Part shown: positions 26,113 through 35,339 of the stretch, piece after piece
How positions within the stretch are numbered: the stretch's first letter is position 1
Layout: every line of letters starts with the position of its first letter
Assembly (NCBI RefSeq): GCF_001544795.2
Contig: NZ_FCOI02000001.1
Coordinates: forward strand, 1-64,000
Reading direction: 5' to 3'
Source: Caballeronia temeraria
Lineage (GTDB): Bacteria > Pseudomonadota > Gammaproteobacteria > Burkholderiales > Burkholderiaceae
DNA: 64,000 nucleotides
Notes under the pieces: model-generated
The model's database searches: none
What the model saw: only the letters and a program-made list of their open reading frames with translations
Told to the model about the DNA's origin: nothing
Made by a program: the position numbers and the translations under genes

Positions 26113-27774
26113 TCAGGCCGAGATCGTCGCGCGGTCGAACCACATCTGCGAGATCGCGTTGAAGCGCACGCCCGAGACATTCGCGCGCGTGACGATCAAC
26201 TGGTCGTAGAAGTAGGGGATCACGACCGGCGTTTCGTCGAGCAGCAGATGCTGAATCTGTCCGGACAGCTTCTTCTGCGACGCGACATCGAGCGCGGCGA
26301 CGAACTGCGTGACGAGCTTGTCGTACTCCGGGTTCTTGAAGTGCGCCGCGTTCCATGTGCCGCCGCTCGTCAACGGCGCGTTGAGGAACACGTTCGGCAC
26401 GCCGCGATGCCCGTAATCGGTGATGCCGAGCGGCGAATCGAGCCAGTCCGACTTGCCGAACGTGCCCGAGCCGTAATAGAGATCCTGGCTCTCGACCTTC
26501 AACTGGATGCGAATGCCGATCGCCTTCGCCGCGTTCTGCACGACGACCGCGAGATCGGGAATCTCCATGTACTTTTCGGTCGTGAGCGTGACGTCGAAGC
26601 CGTTCGCGACGCCTGCATCGCTCATGAGCTTCTTCGCCTGAGCGATGTCGATCTTGCGTTGCGGCACGCTCAGATCGCTCGACGGAAACACCGGCGCGAA
26701 CGGGCTGTCGTTGCCGACCTGCGCGCGGCCGCGGAACAGGCCCTTCACGATGATCTCGCGATCGATCGCGAGCGCGAGCGCCTGACGCACGCGCTTGTCC
26801 TTGAACGGCGCCATGTCGCAGCGCATATGCAGTTGCCGATGCGAGCTCGACTTCGTGCCGAGCACCTTGAACTGCGGATTCGTCAGCATCGCGACGCCGC
26901 CCTGCACGGTGAAGTCGCCCATCACGTCGGCCTGGCGGCCTTGCATCGCGAGAAGCTGCGCCTGCTGGTCCGCATAGAAGGAGAAGGTCACGCGATCGGG
27001 CAGCGCTTTCTCGCCCCAGTAGTCGGGATTGCGCACGAACGACGCGCCGACCTTCGGCGTGTATTTTTCGAGCTTCAGCGCGCCCGTGCCCATGAACGTC
27101 TTTTCGTACGGGCCGGTGAAATTCGCCGGGAGAATCACCGCGTTATACGTATCCGAGGAAACGTAGTACGGGAAGTTGCCGTTGGGCGCGTCGAGATGAA
27201 ACTCGACGGTGTGATCGTCGACGGCCTTCGCCGAATCCTTCGACAGCACGCCCTTCAGCACGGACAGCGCGGCCGAGCCCGTCGCCGGATCGGACAGGCG
27301 ATTGAAGGTCGCGACGACATCCTTCGCGGTCATCGGCTGGCCGTCGTGGAACTTCACGTTCGGGCGCAGCTTGAAGGTCCACACGTCGCCTTTCGCGTTC
27401 GATGACCACGACAGCGCGAGCGCGGGCTTGAGCGTCAGATGCTCGCTGTCGTCGTCGATCAGGAATTCGCCGGTCTGATTGATGAGCGCAAGCCCCGACG
27501 CGTCCGTCACCGTGAGCGGATCGACGGCGCCCGCGGGCATCAGATGCGCGACGCGGATCGTGCCGCCAGGCTTGGCCGCGCCTTGGGCACGCGCGCCCGG
27601 CATGCCGAGGATGCCGCCCGCCGTGAGCGCGACGCCGAGCACGCTCGCGTGCCGCAGCAGCTCGCGGCGCGTGAGGCGGCCGGCCATGAACTCGTCGATC
27701 GCGTGATTGCCCAGTTCGCCCGCGCGAGGGCGGGCCAGTTCCAGAAGATGCGCGTCGGTCGAAGTTTTTTTCAT
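26113..27774 (-). CDS. ABC transporter substrate-binding protein, family 5, Tat-exported
   Basis: A 553-residue periplasmic solute-binding protein of the DppA/OppA (SBP_bac_5) family. The N terminus carries a probable twin-arginine signal: LTRRELLRHAS with Arg36-Arg37, a hydrophobic stretch VLGVALTAGGILG and an ARAQ cleavage site near residue 63. Family features include WTFKLRPNVKFHDGQPMTAKDVVATFNR and VRQALALAIDRE. A Tat signal suggests export in a folded state, which is not universal in this family. The ATG at 27774 was chosen because the longer frame runs into a Pro/Arg-rich leader. The ligand could be a peptide, a metal chelate or another small organic compound. Confidence 0.92.
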   Translation of the reverse strand: MKKTSTDAHLLELARPRAGELGNHAIDEFMAGRLTRRELLRHASVLGVALTAGGILGMPGARAQGAAKPGGTIRVAHLMPAGAVDPLTVTDASGLALINQTGEFLIDDDSEHLTLKPALALSWSSNAKGDVWTFKLRPNVKFHDGQPMTAKDVVATFNRLSDPATGSAALSVLKGVLSKDSAKAVDDHTVEFHLDAPNGNFPYYVSSDTYNAVILPANFTGPYEKTFMGTGALKLEKYTPKVGASFVRNPDYWGEKALPDRVTFSFYADQQAQLLAMQGRQADVMGDFTVQGGVAMLTNPQFKVLGTKSSSHRQLHMRCDMAPFKDKRVRQALALAIDREIIVKGLFRGRAQVGNDSPFAPVFPSSDLSVPQRKIDIAQAKKLMSDAGVANGFDVTLTTEKYMEIPDLAVVVQNAAKAIGIRIQLKVESQDLYYGSGTFGKSDWLDSPLGITDYGHRGVPNVFLNAPLTSGGTWNAAHFKNPEYDKLVTQFVAALDVASQKKLSGQIQHLLLDETPVVIPYFYDQLIVTRANVSGVRFNAISQMWFDRATISA

Positions 27775-27907
27775 CGTGTGCTTTTCCGTTGTAGTCGTGC
27801 TCGCGAGCCGTCGCCACGCGCGAACGGCCCGGCCGCGCGAACGCGGCGCATTCAGGCGCTGCCAGCAAGGAACGCGCCGCATTCCGCGCGACGCGATGCC
27901 ATCCGCT

Positions 27908-28390
27908 TCAATGATCGTGTGGATGCTTGTGGATCGGATCGACCCAATAGACTTCCTCGGGCTTTTCGACGGCATCGATATTCAGGTTCACCACGACCGC
28001 TTCGTTGTCGCTGCGTACGAGCACGCACTCGAGCGGGTCGTCGGTGCTGGCGTTGATTTCCTGATGCGGCACGTAGGGCGGCACGAAAATGAAGTCGCCG
28101 GGACCGGCCTCGGCGGTGAATTCCAGATGCTCGCCCCAGCGCATGCGCGCTTGCCCGCGCACGACATAGATGACGCTTTCGAGCGCGCCGTGATGATGCG
28201 CGCCCGTCTTCGCATTCGGATGGATCGTGACCGTGCCGGCCCAGATCTTCTGCGCGCCGACGCGCGCGGCGTTGATGGCAGCCGCGCGGTTCATGCCCGG
28301 CGTCTGCGCTGTGTTGGTGTCGAGCTGATCGCCCTTGATGACCTTGACGCCGTGTTCGCGCCAATCGATGTGCTGAATCGGGTCGCTCAT
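27908..28390 (-). CDS. Cupin-domain protein
   Basis: A 160-residue single-domain cupin. Motif 1 is the His-rich stretch KTGAHHHGALESVIYVVRGQARM (only partly matching G-X5-HXH-X3,4-E-X6-G) and motif 2 is PGDFIFVPPYVPHQE with its His ligand. It probably binds one transition metal; whether it is an enzyme or a binding protein is unclear. It is upstream of the ABC binding-protein gene on the same strand, 133 bases away, so it may belong to that importer operon and act on its substrate. The C-terminal tail HKHPHDH adds further possible metal ligands. Confidence 0.8.
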   Translation of the reverse strand: MSDPIQHIDWREHGVKVIKGDQLDTNTAQTPGMNRAAAINAARVGAQKIWAGTVTIHPNAKTGAHHHGALESVIYVVRGQARMRWGEHLEFTAEAGPGDFIFVPPYVPHQEINASTDDPLECVLVRSDNEAVVVNLNIDAVEKPEEVYWVDPIHKHPHDH

Positions 28391-28413
28391 GTCGTTTCGT
28401 CTGCGGATATGAA

Positions 28414-28452
28414 AAGTCCGTTGCCGCCACCAACACAGCGCGCAACGGACTT
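28414..28452 (-). terminator. Rho-independent terminator of fusA
   Basis: Eleven-base perfect arms at 28414-28424 and 28442-28452 with a 17-base loop, followed on the minus strand by TTTTCAT. It begins 26 bases after the EF-G stop codon and separates fusA from the cupin and ABC genes. Confidence 0.75.
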
Positions 28453-28477
28453 CCGATACTACACGGTTCGATCGCGA

Positions 28478-30583
28478 TTATTTCGCTTTCGAGTTGATGA
28501 TCGCCTCGGACACGTTCGACGGCGTCTCGGCGTAGTGCTTGAACTCCATCGTGTAGGTCGCGCGGCCCTGCGTCAGCGAACGCAGCGAGGTCGAGTAGCC
28601 GAACATCTCGGCGAGCGGCACTTCCGCGCGCACGAGCTTTCCGCCGCCGCCCGCGATATCCTCCATGCCCTGCACGATGCCGCGGCGCCCCGAAAGATCG
28701 CCCATCACGTTGCCCATGAAGTCCTCGGGCGTCTCGACTTCGACGGCCATCATCGGTTCGAGCAGCACGGGTTTTGCGCGGCGCATCGCTTCCTTGAATG
28801 CGATCGAGCCGGCCATGCGGAACGCGTTTTCGTTCGAGTCGACATCGTGGTACGAGCCGAAGGTGAGCCGCACTTTCACATCGACGACCGGATAGCCCGC
28901 GAGCACGCCGGCCTTCAGCGTTTCCTGAATGCCCTTGTCGACCGCCGGGATGAATTCGCGCGGAATCACGCCGCCCTTGATCTGATCGACGAACTCGTAG
29001 CCCTTGCCCGGATCCGGCTCCAGCGCGATCACCGCGTGACCGTACTGGCCGCGTCCGCCCGACTGCTTGACGAACTTGCCTTCGACATCCTCCACCTTGT
29101 TGCGCACCGTTTCGCGATACGCGACCTGCGGCTTGCCGACCGTCGCCTCGACGCCGAACTCGCGCTTCATCCGGTCGACGAGAATTTCGAGGTGCAGCTC
29201 GCCCATGCCGGAGATGATGGTCTGGCCGGATTCCTCGTCGGTCGTTACGCGGAACGATGGGTCTTCCTGCGCGAGACGATTGAGCGCGATGCCCATCTTT
29301 TCCTGATCGGCCTTCGTCTTCGGCTCGACGGCCTGTGAAATCACCGGCTCCGGGAAGATCATCCGTTCGAGGATGATGACGTTGGCCGGATCGCAGAGCG
29401 TGTCGCCGGTCGTCGCTTCCTTGAGGCCGACCGCCGCCGCGATGTCGCCCGCGCGCACTTCCTTGATTTCCTTGCGCTCGTTCGCGTGCATTTGCAGAAT
29501 CCGGCCGAGGCGCTCTTTCTTGTCCTTCACCGGATTGAAGACCGTGTCGCCCGAATTCACGACGCCCGAATACACGCGGAAGAAGATCAACTGGCCGACG
29601 AACGGGTCGGTCATGATCTTGAACGCGAGCGCGGAGAACGGCTCGTCGTCGCTCGGATGACGTTCCGCTTCCTTGTCGTCTTCCGTGTGGCCGAGAATCG
29701 CGGGCACGTCGACGGGCGAGGGCAGATAGTCGATCACGGCATCGAGCATCGCCTGCACGCCCTTGTTCTTGAACGCGCTGCCGCACAGCATCGGCACGAT
29801 TTCATTGGCGATCGTGCGTTTGCGCAATGCGCCCTTGATCTCGTCCTCGGTCAGGCTGTTGTGATCTTCGAGATACTTTTCGAGCAGTTCTTCGCTCGCT
29901 TCGGCGGCGGCCTCGACCATCTTCTCGCGCCACTCGTGCGCGAGATCCTTGAGGTTGTCCGGAATCTCCTCGTAGCTGAACTTGATGCCCTGGCTGTCGT
30001 CGTCCCAGAGGATCGCCTTCATCTTCACGAGGTCGACGACGCCCTGAAAATGCTCTTCCGCGCCGATCGGAATCTGGATCGGCACGGCGACGCCCTTCAG
30101 GCGCTCGCCGATCTGCCGCTGCACGCGAAAGAAGTCCGCGCCGACGCGATCCATCTTGTTGACGAACGCGATGCGCGGCACCTTGTACTTGTTCGCCTGA
30201 CGCCACACGGTTTCCGACTGCGGCTGCACGCCGCCCACGGAGTCGTAGACCATGCACGCGCCATCCAGCACGCGCATCGAGCGCTCGACTTCGATGGTGA
30301 AATCGACGTGTCCCGGCGTATCGATGATATTGATGCGGTGTTCCGGATAATTGCCGGCCATGCCCTTCCAGAAGGCCGTGGTCGCCGCGGAGGTGATCGT
30401 GATGCCGCGTTCCTGCTCCTGCTCCATCCAGTCCATCGTGGCCGCGCCGTCGTGCACTTCGCCGATCTTGTGCGTCACGCCGGTGTAGAAAAGGATGCGC
30501 TCGGTAGTCGTGGTTTTGCCGGCATCGATGTGAGCGCTAATCCCGATATTCCGATAGCGCTCGATGGGAGTCTTGCGGGGCAC
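28478..30583 (-). CDS. fusA: Elongation factor G (stand-alone copy)
   Basis: A 701-residue ribosomal translocase GTPase. The G motifs are intact: [12 protein letters not shown] (G1, near residue 17), DTPGHVDF (G3, about 88) and NKMD (G4, about 142); the remaining domains II-V match in length. It is not in a str operon: no rpsL, rpsG or tuf is present, and it is bounded by terminators on both sides. Burkholderia-type genomes usually carry a second fusA elsewhere, so this is likely the non-str copy. Whether it is a true duplicate or specialised (for example in recycling) cannot be told by eye; it looks fully canonical. Confidence 0.95.
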   Translation of the reverse strand: MPRKTPIERYRNIGISAHIDAGKTTTTERILFYTGVTHKIGEVHDGAATMDWMEQEQERGITITSAATTAFWKGMAGNYPEHRINIIDTPGHVDFTIEVERSMRVLDGACMVYDSVGGVQPQSETVWRQANKYKVPRIAFVNKMDRVGADFFRVQRQIGERLKGVAVPIQIPIGAEEHFQGVVDLVKMKAILWDDDSQGIKFSYEEIPDNLKDLAHEWREKMVEAAAEASEELLEKYLEDHNSLTEDEIKGALRKRTIANEIVPMLCGSAFKNKGVQAMLDAVIDYLPSPVDVPAILGHTEDDKEAERHPSDDEPFSALAFKIMTDPFVGQLIFFRVYSGVVNSGDTVFNPVKDKKERLGRILQMHANERKEIKEVRAGDIAAAVGLKEATTGDTLCDPANVIILERMIFPEPVISQAVEPKTKADQEKMGIALNRLAQEDPSFRVTTDEESGQTIISGMGELHLEILVDRMKREFGVEATVGKPQVAYRETVRNKVEDVEGKFVKQSGGRGQYGHAVIALEPDPGKGYEFVDQIKGGVIPREFIPAVDKGIQETLKAGVLAGYPVVDVKVRLTFGSYHDVDSNENAFRMAGSIAFKEAMRRAKPVLLEPMMAVEVETPEDFMGNVMGDLSGRRGIVQGMEDIAGGGGKLVRAEVPLAEMFGYSTSLRSLTQGRATYTMEFKHYAETPSNVSEAIINSKAK

Positions 30584-30721
30584 GTGAACCTCCTGTGGAT
30601 AAAGTCAGCGCGGCGTGAGGTGCCAACGCGAGAACGTCGCGCTGAATCTTTTTAGGATAGCGCGTCGGCAGGCTCTTTGCAGGAATCCTGCCAGCTCGGC
30701 GGAAGTGAAATGGCAGGCGCA

Positions 30722-30758
30722 AAAAAGCCGGCGTGTCGTACGACAGCGCCGGCTTTTT
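30722..30758. terminator. Bidirectional terminator between fusA and DUF192 gene
   Basis: Long palindrome with AAAAAGCCGGC at the left and GCCGGCTTTTT at the right, and a self-complementary centre TGTCGTACGACA. It has a T run on both strands. It lies downstream of the DUF192 gene and upstream of fusA, ending transcription of the former. Confidence 0.85.
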
Positions 30759-30784
30759 CGAGCGGGAGAGAAGCGGATAAGGCG

Positions 30785-31297
30785 TTATTGCGCGCCCGGC
30801 AGACCTTTGATCTGCATGCCCGGCTTGATGCCCTTCGCGGCGAACCAGCCCTTGGGCATTTCGAGCGCATACGTGCCGTTGTTGCGCGGGCAGTGATTGT
30901 TCTCGGTCTCGGCCTGCATCTCGTCGATGTCGGTGATCGTGCCGTCCGCGCGAATGAACGCGATCGACAGCGGGATCAGCGTGTTCTTCATCCAGAAGCA
31001 ATGCACGGCGTTCTCGCCGAACACGAAGAGCATGCCTTCGTTCGGTGCGAGCTTCGAGCGATACATGAGTCCTTGCTCGCGGTCGGCATCGGTCGCGGCG
31101 ACGGCGGCATCGATCACGTACATGCCCGCGGTCAGCTTCGCGCGCGGAAAGTCCGACGGCTGTTTGGCGCCCGGCGGCATCGTCTGCGCGTGTGCGAGCG
31201 GCAATGCGGCGAACGGCAAGGCGAGCGCGATCACGCATGCACGCGCGAGCTTGCCGATGTTGAGTCGTTGATTCGAAAAGCGCGAAGCGAGATTCAC
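30785..31297 (-). CDS. DUF192 exported protein
   Basis: A 170-residue protein of the DUF192 family (PF02643). It has a signal peptide (IALALPFAALPLAHA, cut before QTMPPG) and the family core LTAGMYVIDAAVAATDADREQGLMYR, MLFVFGENAVHCFWMKNTLIPLSIAFI and GYALEMP-like GTYALEMPKGWFA. The family has no established activity. The start is set by the ribosome site: AAGGGAG at 31305-31311 lies seven bases before a GTG at 31295-31297. The longer frame back to 31381 would run through the terminator of the next gene and is rejected. Confidence 0.88.
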   Translation of the reverse strand: MNLASRFSNQRLNIGKLARACVIALALPFAALPLAHAQTMPPGAKQPSDFPRAKLTAGMYVIDAAVAATDADREQGLMYRSKLAPNEGMLFVFGENAVHCFWMKNTLIPLSIAFIRADGTITDIDEMQAETENNHCPRNNGTYALEMPKGWFAAKGIKPGMQIKGLPGAQ

Positions 31298-31370
31298 GGC
31301 AAAGCTCCCTTTTGGTTCGATGGTTTGCGCCAGAGTCAGGCAAACCTCGCGCATGTTACTCGATGCGCAG

Positions 31371-31413
31371 ATACAAAACAAAAGGGCAGACGCCTTGCGG
31401 CCATCTGCCCTTT
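31371..31413 (-). terminator. Terminator of the His/Lys-repeat gene
   Basis: Arms AAAGGGCAGA (31381-31390) and TCTGCCCTTT (31404-31413) around a 13-base loop; on the minus strand the hairpin is followed by TTGTTTTGTAT. It lies 64 bases downstream of the 70-codon gene. Confidence 0.8.
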
Positions 31414-31476
31414 AACGCCGTAAGTACGGCGGTAATGCTCGTTCTTGACTTCGCTATACCGCCGCTTACAACGAAC

Positions 31477-31689
31477 TTACTGAGCTGCCGAAGCGGCTTC
31501 CGGAGCCGAAGCGGCTGCCTTCTTGTGCGACTTGTGCGACGACTTGTGCGACTTCTTGTGCGACGACTTGTGAGCCGTCGAAGCAGCTGCCGGAGCTGCA
31601 GCGGTTGCAGCAGCCGGTGCCGAAGCTTCTTGTGCGAACGCAGCGGTTGCGAACAGGCCAGCGACGAGAGCAGCGATCAGTTTGTTCAT
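31477..31689 (-). CDS. Tiny secreted His/Lys-repeat protein, unknown function
   Basis: A 70-residue protein with a signal peptide (MNKLIAALVAGLFATAAFA, cut before Gln20), leaving about 50 mature residues made almost entirely of Ala, Ser, Lys, His and Pro. Residues 40-57 are an imperfect repeat of S-H-K-K/S units with five His and seven Lys. The flanks are Ala/Pro/Glu-rich and probably disordered. AAGGAT stands about seven bases before the ATG. The gene has its own terminator. Possible roles are metal binding, DNA or polyanion binding, or acid resistance (compare Asr-type repeat proteins); none is demonstrated. GC-rich low-complexity coding makes similarity searches unreliable. Confidence 0.75.
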   Translation of the reverse strand: MNKLIAALVAGLFATAAFAQEASAPAAATAAAPAAASTAHKSSHKKSHKSSHKSHKKAAASAPEAASAAQ

Positions 31690-32091
31690 CTGTGAATCCT
31701 TAGCACTTGAGTTGATTAACTAAACGACCCGGTCATTGAGTCATTCATGTCGGTAAACGAGCCACCTACCTTTCGGTTGACAGTCGACATCGATAATTTG
31801 AATTCGACGCGTCTGGAACGCTTTAACCTTTCAAACTCCCTGGAGCACACAGGTTGTTGTAATCGGTTATTCGTTCATGCCGGATAGCTTTATGCGGCAT
31901 CTGACGCCCTTAACGCATCGCGAGAAGAGTCGGTTGACGCGATTTACAGAGAAATTGCGCGGCAGACCAAGAAATATTTCGATGTCCGTTTCGATGCGCG
32001 ATACGCGCTACCCGATTTTCATGACACGACGTTTAAAGAGATCGCATCAAACGAAGCAACGCGGCTTATTTTCAAGATAGTTGAATGCGAT
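31690..32091. other. Intergenic stretch without recognised gene
   Basis: About 400 bases between the His/Lys-repeat gene and the pseudouridine synthase gene, both read leftwards. The part next to the repeat gene must hold its promoter and leader. A 67-codon plus-strand frame (31877-32080) is basic and has no recognised relatives or ribosome site. I see no hairpin terminator for a gene to the right and no RNA gene. Base composition is somewhat AT-richer than the flanks. Confidence 0.4.
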
Positions 32092-32667
32092 TCAACGAAC
32101 GCGTTGCCACGGCGCGCGCGGCGAGACTTCGACGGTCTCTCCGGGCCCGATGCCGAGCGTGAAGATATCGAGCGCGCCGATCGCGACGCGCACGAGCCGC
32201 AAGGTCGGATAGCCGACAGCCGCCGTCATGCGCCGGACCTGCCGGTTCTTGCCCTCGGTGATGGCGAGCTCGATCCACGTCGTCGGGATCGCGGCGCGAT
32301 AGCGGATCGGCGGATTACGCGGCCAGAGCGCGCCGATGCCGGCTTCGTCGACGAACGCGGCGCGGCACGGCTGCGACACATAGTCGCCGAGATCGACGCC
32401 TTCGGCGAGACGCGCGAGCGCGGCGTCATCCGGTGTGCCTTCGACCTGCGCCCAATAGCGCTTCACGAGCTTGTGCCGCGGCTCCGCGATGCGGGCCTGA
32501 AGCGCGCCGTCGTCGGTGAGCAGGAGCAGGCCTTCGCTGTCGGCGTCGAGCCGGCCCGCGGGATATACGTCCGGCGTCTTCACCCAGTCGCCGAGCGACG
32601 CGCGTGTTTCGTGCGCGGAGAACTGGCAGATGGTGCCGAAGGGCTTGTTCAGGGCGATGAGTGACAT
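32092..32667 (-). CDS. rluE: Pseudouridine synthase, RluE type
   Basis: A 191-residue RsuA/RluB/E/F-family synthase; in E. coli RluE converts U2457 of 23S rRNA. It starts directly with MSLIALNKPFGTICQF and has no S4 domain, as in RluE. The catalytic motif GRLDADSEGLLLLTDDG holds the essential Asp; later come RYWAQVEG and GKNRQVRRMTAAVGYPTLRLVR. A start 11 codons further upstream (32700) is possible, but the family N terminus favours 32667. It is divergent from icd. Confidence 0.88.
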   Translation of the reverse strand: MSLIALNKPFGTICQFSAHETRASLGDWVKTPDVYPAGRLDADSEGLLLLTDDGALQARIAEPRHKLVKRYWAQVEGTPDDAALARLAEGVDLGDYVSQPCRAAFVDEAGIGALWPRNPPIRYRAAIPTTWIELAITEGKNRQVRRMTAAVGYPTLRLVRVAIGALDIFTLGIGPGETVEVSPRAPWQRVR

Positions 32668-32880
32668 GCAGGCGGCGTGCGGCGTGAGCGAATGCGGCAT
32701 CTTAATGCATGCGCGCGGCGGGGCCGGGCGCGCCGGGGCAGGCCAGCATGGTTAGAATGACGACGTGAACATCATCGCGCGCGCGTCATCGGCGCTGCTG
32801 CGCCCGCGCATGCTGCATCGCATCGCTCTCTTTCCAGTTTGTTTGCTTCCATTCAAGCCCGGCCTTATTTGGAGTCGACC

Positions 32881-34137
<1,257 letters not shown>

Positions 34138-34166
34138 GGACTCACCTCGATTCGACGTGGTAAATA

Positions 34167-34201
34167 AAACCCCGGAAGGCCTACGCCTTGCGGGGTTTTT
34201 A
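34167..34201 (+). terminator. Terminator of icd
   Basis: AAAACCCCG...CGGGGTTTTT hairpin with an inner pairing AAGGC/GCCTT, followed by T5, 29 bases after the icd stop. The A run on the left side could make it bidirectional. Confidence 0.85.
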
Positions 34202-34242
34202 ACTGGCGCGCATGCCTCATATATGTGCAACGCGCGAGCATA

Positions 34243-34270
34243 AAAAAACCCGGCGCGAAGGCCGGGTTTC
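34243..34270 (-). terminator. Terminator of cspA
   Basis: Arms AAACCCGGC (34247-34255) and GCCGGGTTT (34262-34270) with a 6-base loop; on the minus strand the stem is followed by TTTTTTTATG. It lies 24 bases beyond the cspA stop. Confidence 0.85.
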
Positions 34271-34293
34271 ACGAGGCAAAGTCGATCGAACGC

Positions 34294-34500
34294 TCAGACT
34301 GCATCCTGGATGTTCGAAGCCTGTTTGCCTTTCGGTCCCTGGACGATCTCGAAGCTGACCTTCTGGCCTTCCTTGAGCGTCTTGAAACCGTTCATTTGAA
34401 TCGCCGAGAAATGTGCGAACAGATCCTCGCCGCCTTCATCGGGCGTGATGAATCCGTAGCCTTTCGCGTCGTTGAACCATTTGACCGTACCAGTAGACAT
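34294..34500 (-). CDS. cspA: Cold-shock protein
   Basis: A 68-residue single OB-fold RNA chaperone. RNP1 is KGYGFITP (13-20) and RNP2 is DLFAHFSAI (26-34); the end [15 protein letters not shown] is typical of proteobacterial Csp proteins. The ATG at 34500 is the universal [10 protein letters not shown] start; the longer frame to 34566 belongs to the leader. A promoter about 150 bases upstream gives the long 5' leader usual for cold-regulated csp genes, which in E. coli acts as an RNA thermoswitch. Whether this copy is cold-induced or constitutive is unknown. Confidence 0.95.
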   Translation of the reverse strand: MSTGTVKWFNDAKGYGFITPDEGGEDLFAHFSAIQMNGFKTLKEGQKVSFEIVQGPKGKQASNIQDAV

Positions 34501-34650
34501 TCGTACTTCCCCTCTAACTCTTGTCGCACCCAGAGCACGCTCGAAAAGCTCGACGGCACACCCCACAATGTGAACCGCCCCCTCCTCACAAGCTCACCTC
34601 GGCCTCTTTTTTCGTCCGTGGTTGGCCCCCGGAAAAAAGTGCCAGTTTGA

Positions 34651-34678
34651 TTGTTAAATCTCTTAAATCGGGTGTCAA
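34651..34678 (-). promoter_or_regulatory. cspA promoter with long leader
   Basis: Consensus TTGACA (34678-34673) and TAACAA (34656-34651) on the minus strand with a 16-base spacer. Transcription would begin near 34644, giving a leader of about 145 bases before the cspA ATG. Confidence 0.6.
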
Positions 34679-35024
34679 GGAATTTTTGGGATAGCCGTTA
34701 AGCTCGTTGCAAAGAGCACATTCGTAGGGTAATTCCTGCTTTGCGTGTGTGCTGCCGTCCAAGCAAGGCATCTTGAAAAGTCGCATAATCGACTCACTTG
34801 TGTGATACCCGGCGGCCCGCCGCGCCTGGTCTGCGGTATGTTTTTTTTGAAGCTGTGCGATACTGATTTCGACGAGGTGCAAGCGGGCCGCGCCGAAATG
34901 TTGGGCAGCGGCAGGATTCGATGGACGATAGCTGTGCGAATGCAGTTTCAGCGGCACATTCCGACCGGGCGGTCGGGGCTGGAGCAGCAATTGCGAGGTC
35001 GTCCGTGTTGTTTAGAATGGGTGT
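34679..35024. other. Spacer between cspA promoter and clpS
   Basis: Nearly 350 bases with no convincing gene. It must hold the clpS-clpA promoter; a run of eight T (about 34841-34848) and nearby TTGAAG do not form a well-spaced promoter pair that I would defend. Open frames on both strands across it lack coding character. Confidence 0.35.
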
Positions 35025-35339
35025 ATGGCGATCAATCCCAACAAGCAGGATGGCACGGTACTGGAGCGGCAGGAGCAGAAGCTCAAGAAGCCGGCCATGT
35101 ACAAGGTGGTGCTGCTGAATGACGACTTCACGCCGATGGAATTCGTCGTGATGGTCGTGCAGGAATACTTCAATAAAGATCGTGAGACTGCGACGCAGAT
35201 CATGCTGAAGGTTCATCGCGAAGGCAGGGGAGTTTGTGGGGTCTACACGCGAGACATTGCGTCGACCAAAGTTGAGCAAGTCGTTAGCCATGCACGGCAG
35301 GCGGGACATCCGCTGCAGTGCGTGATGGAGGAAGCATGA
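35025..35339 (+). CDS. clpS: ClpS adaptor of ClpAP
   Basis: A 104-residue adaptor that delivers N-degron substrates to ClpA. The N-terminal extension (about 25 polar residues) is followed by the core [21 protein letters not shown], with the Asn-Asp-Asp and downstream Met lining the N-degron pocket, then [16 protein letters not shown] and a C-terminal AR-AGHPLQC. The stop overlaps the clpA start (ATGA), so the adaptor and its unfoldase are translationally coupled. Confidence 0.95.
   Translation: MAINPNKQDGTVLERQEQKLKKPAMYKVVLLNDDFTPMEFVVMVVQEYFNKDRETATQIMLKVHREGRGVCGVYTRDIASTKVEQVVSHARQAGHPLQCVMEEA

Noticed and set aside
31877-32080. 67-codon basic frame upstream of rluE
   Set aside because: No ribosome site, no family match, and it is composed largely of basic residues as expected from the local base content.
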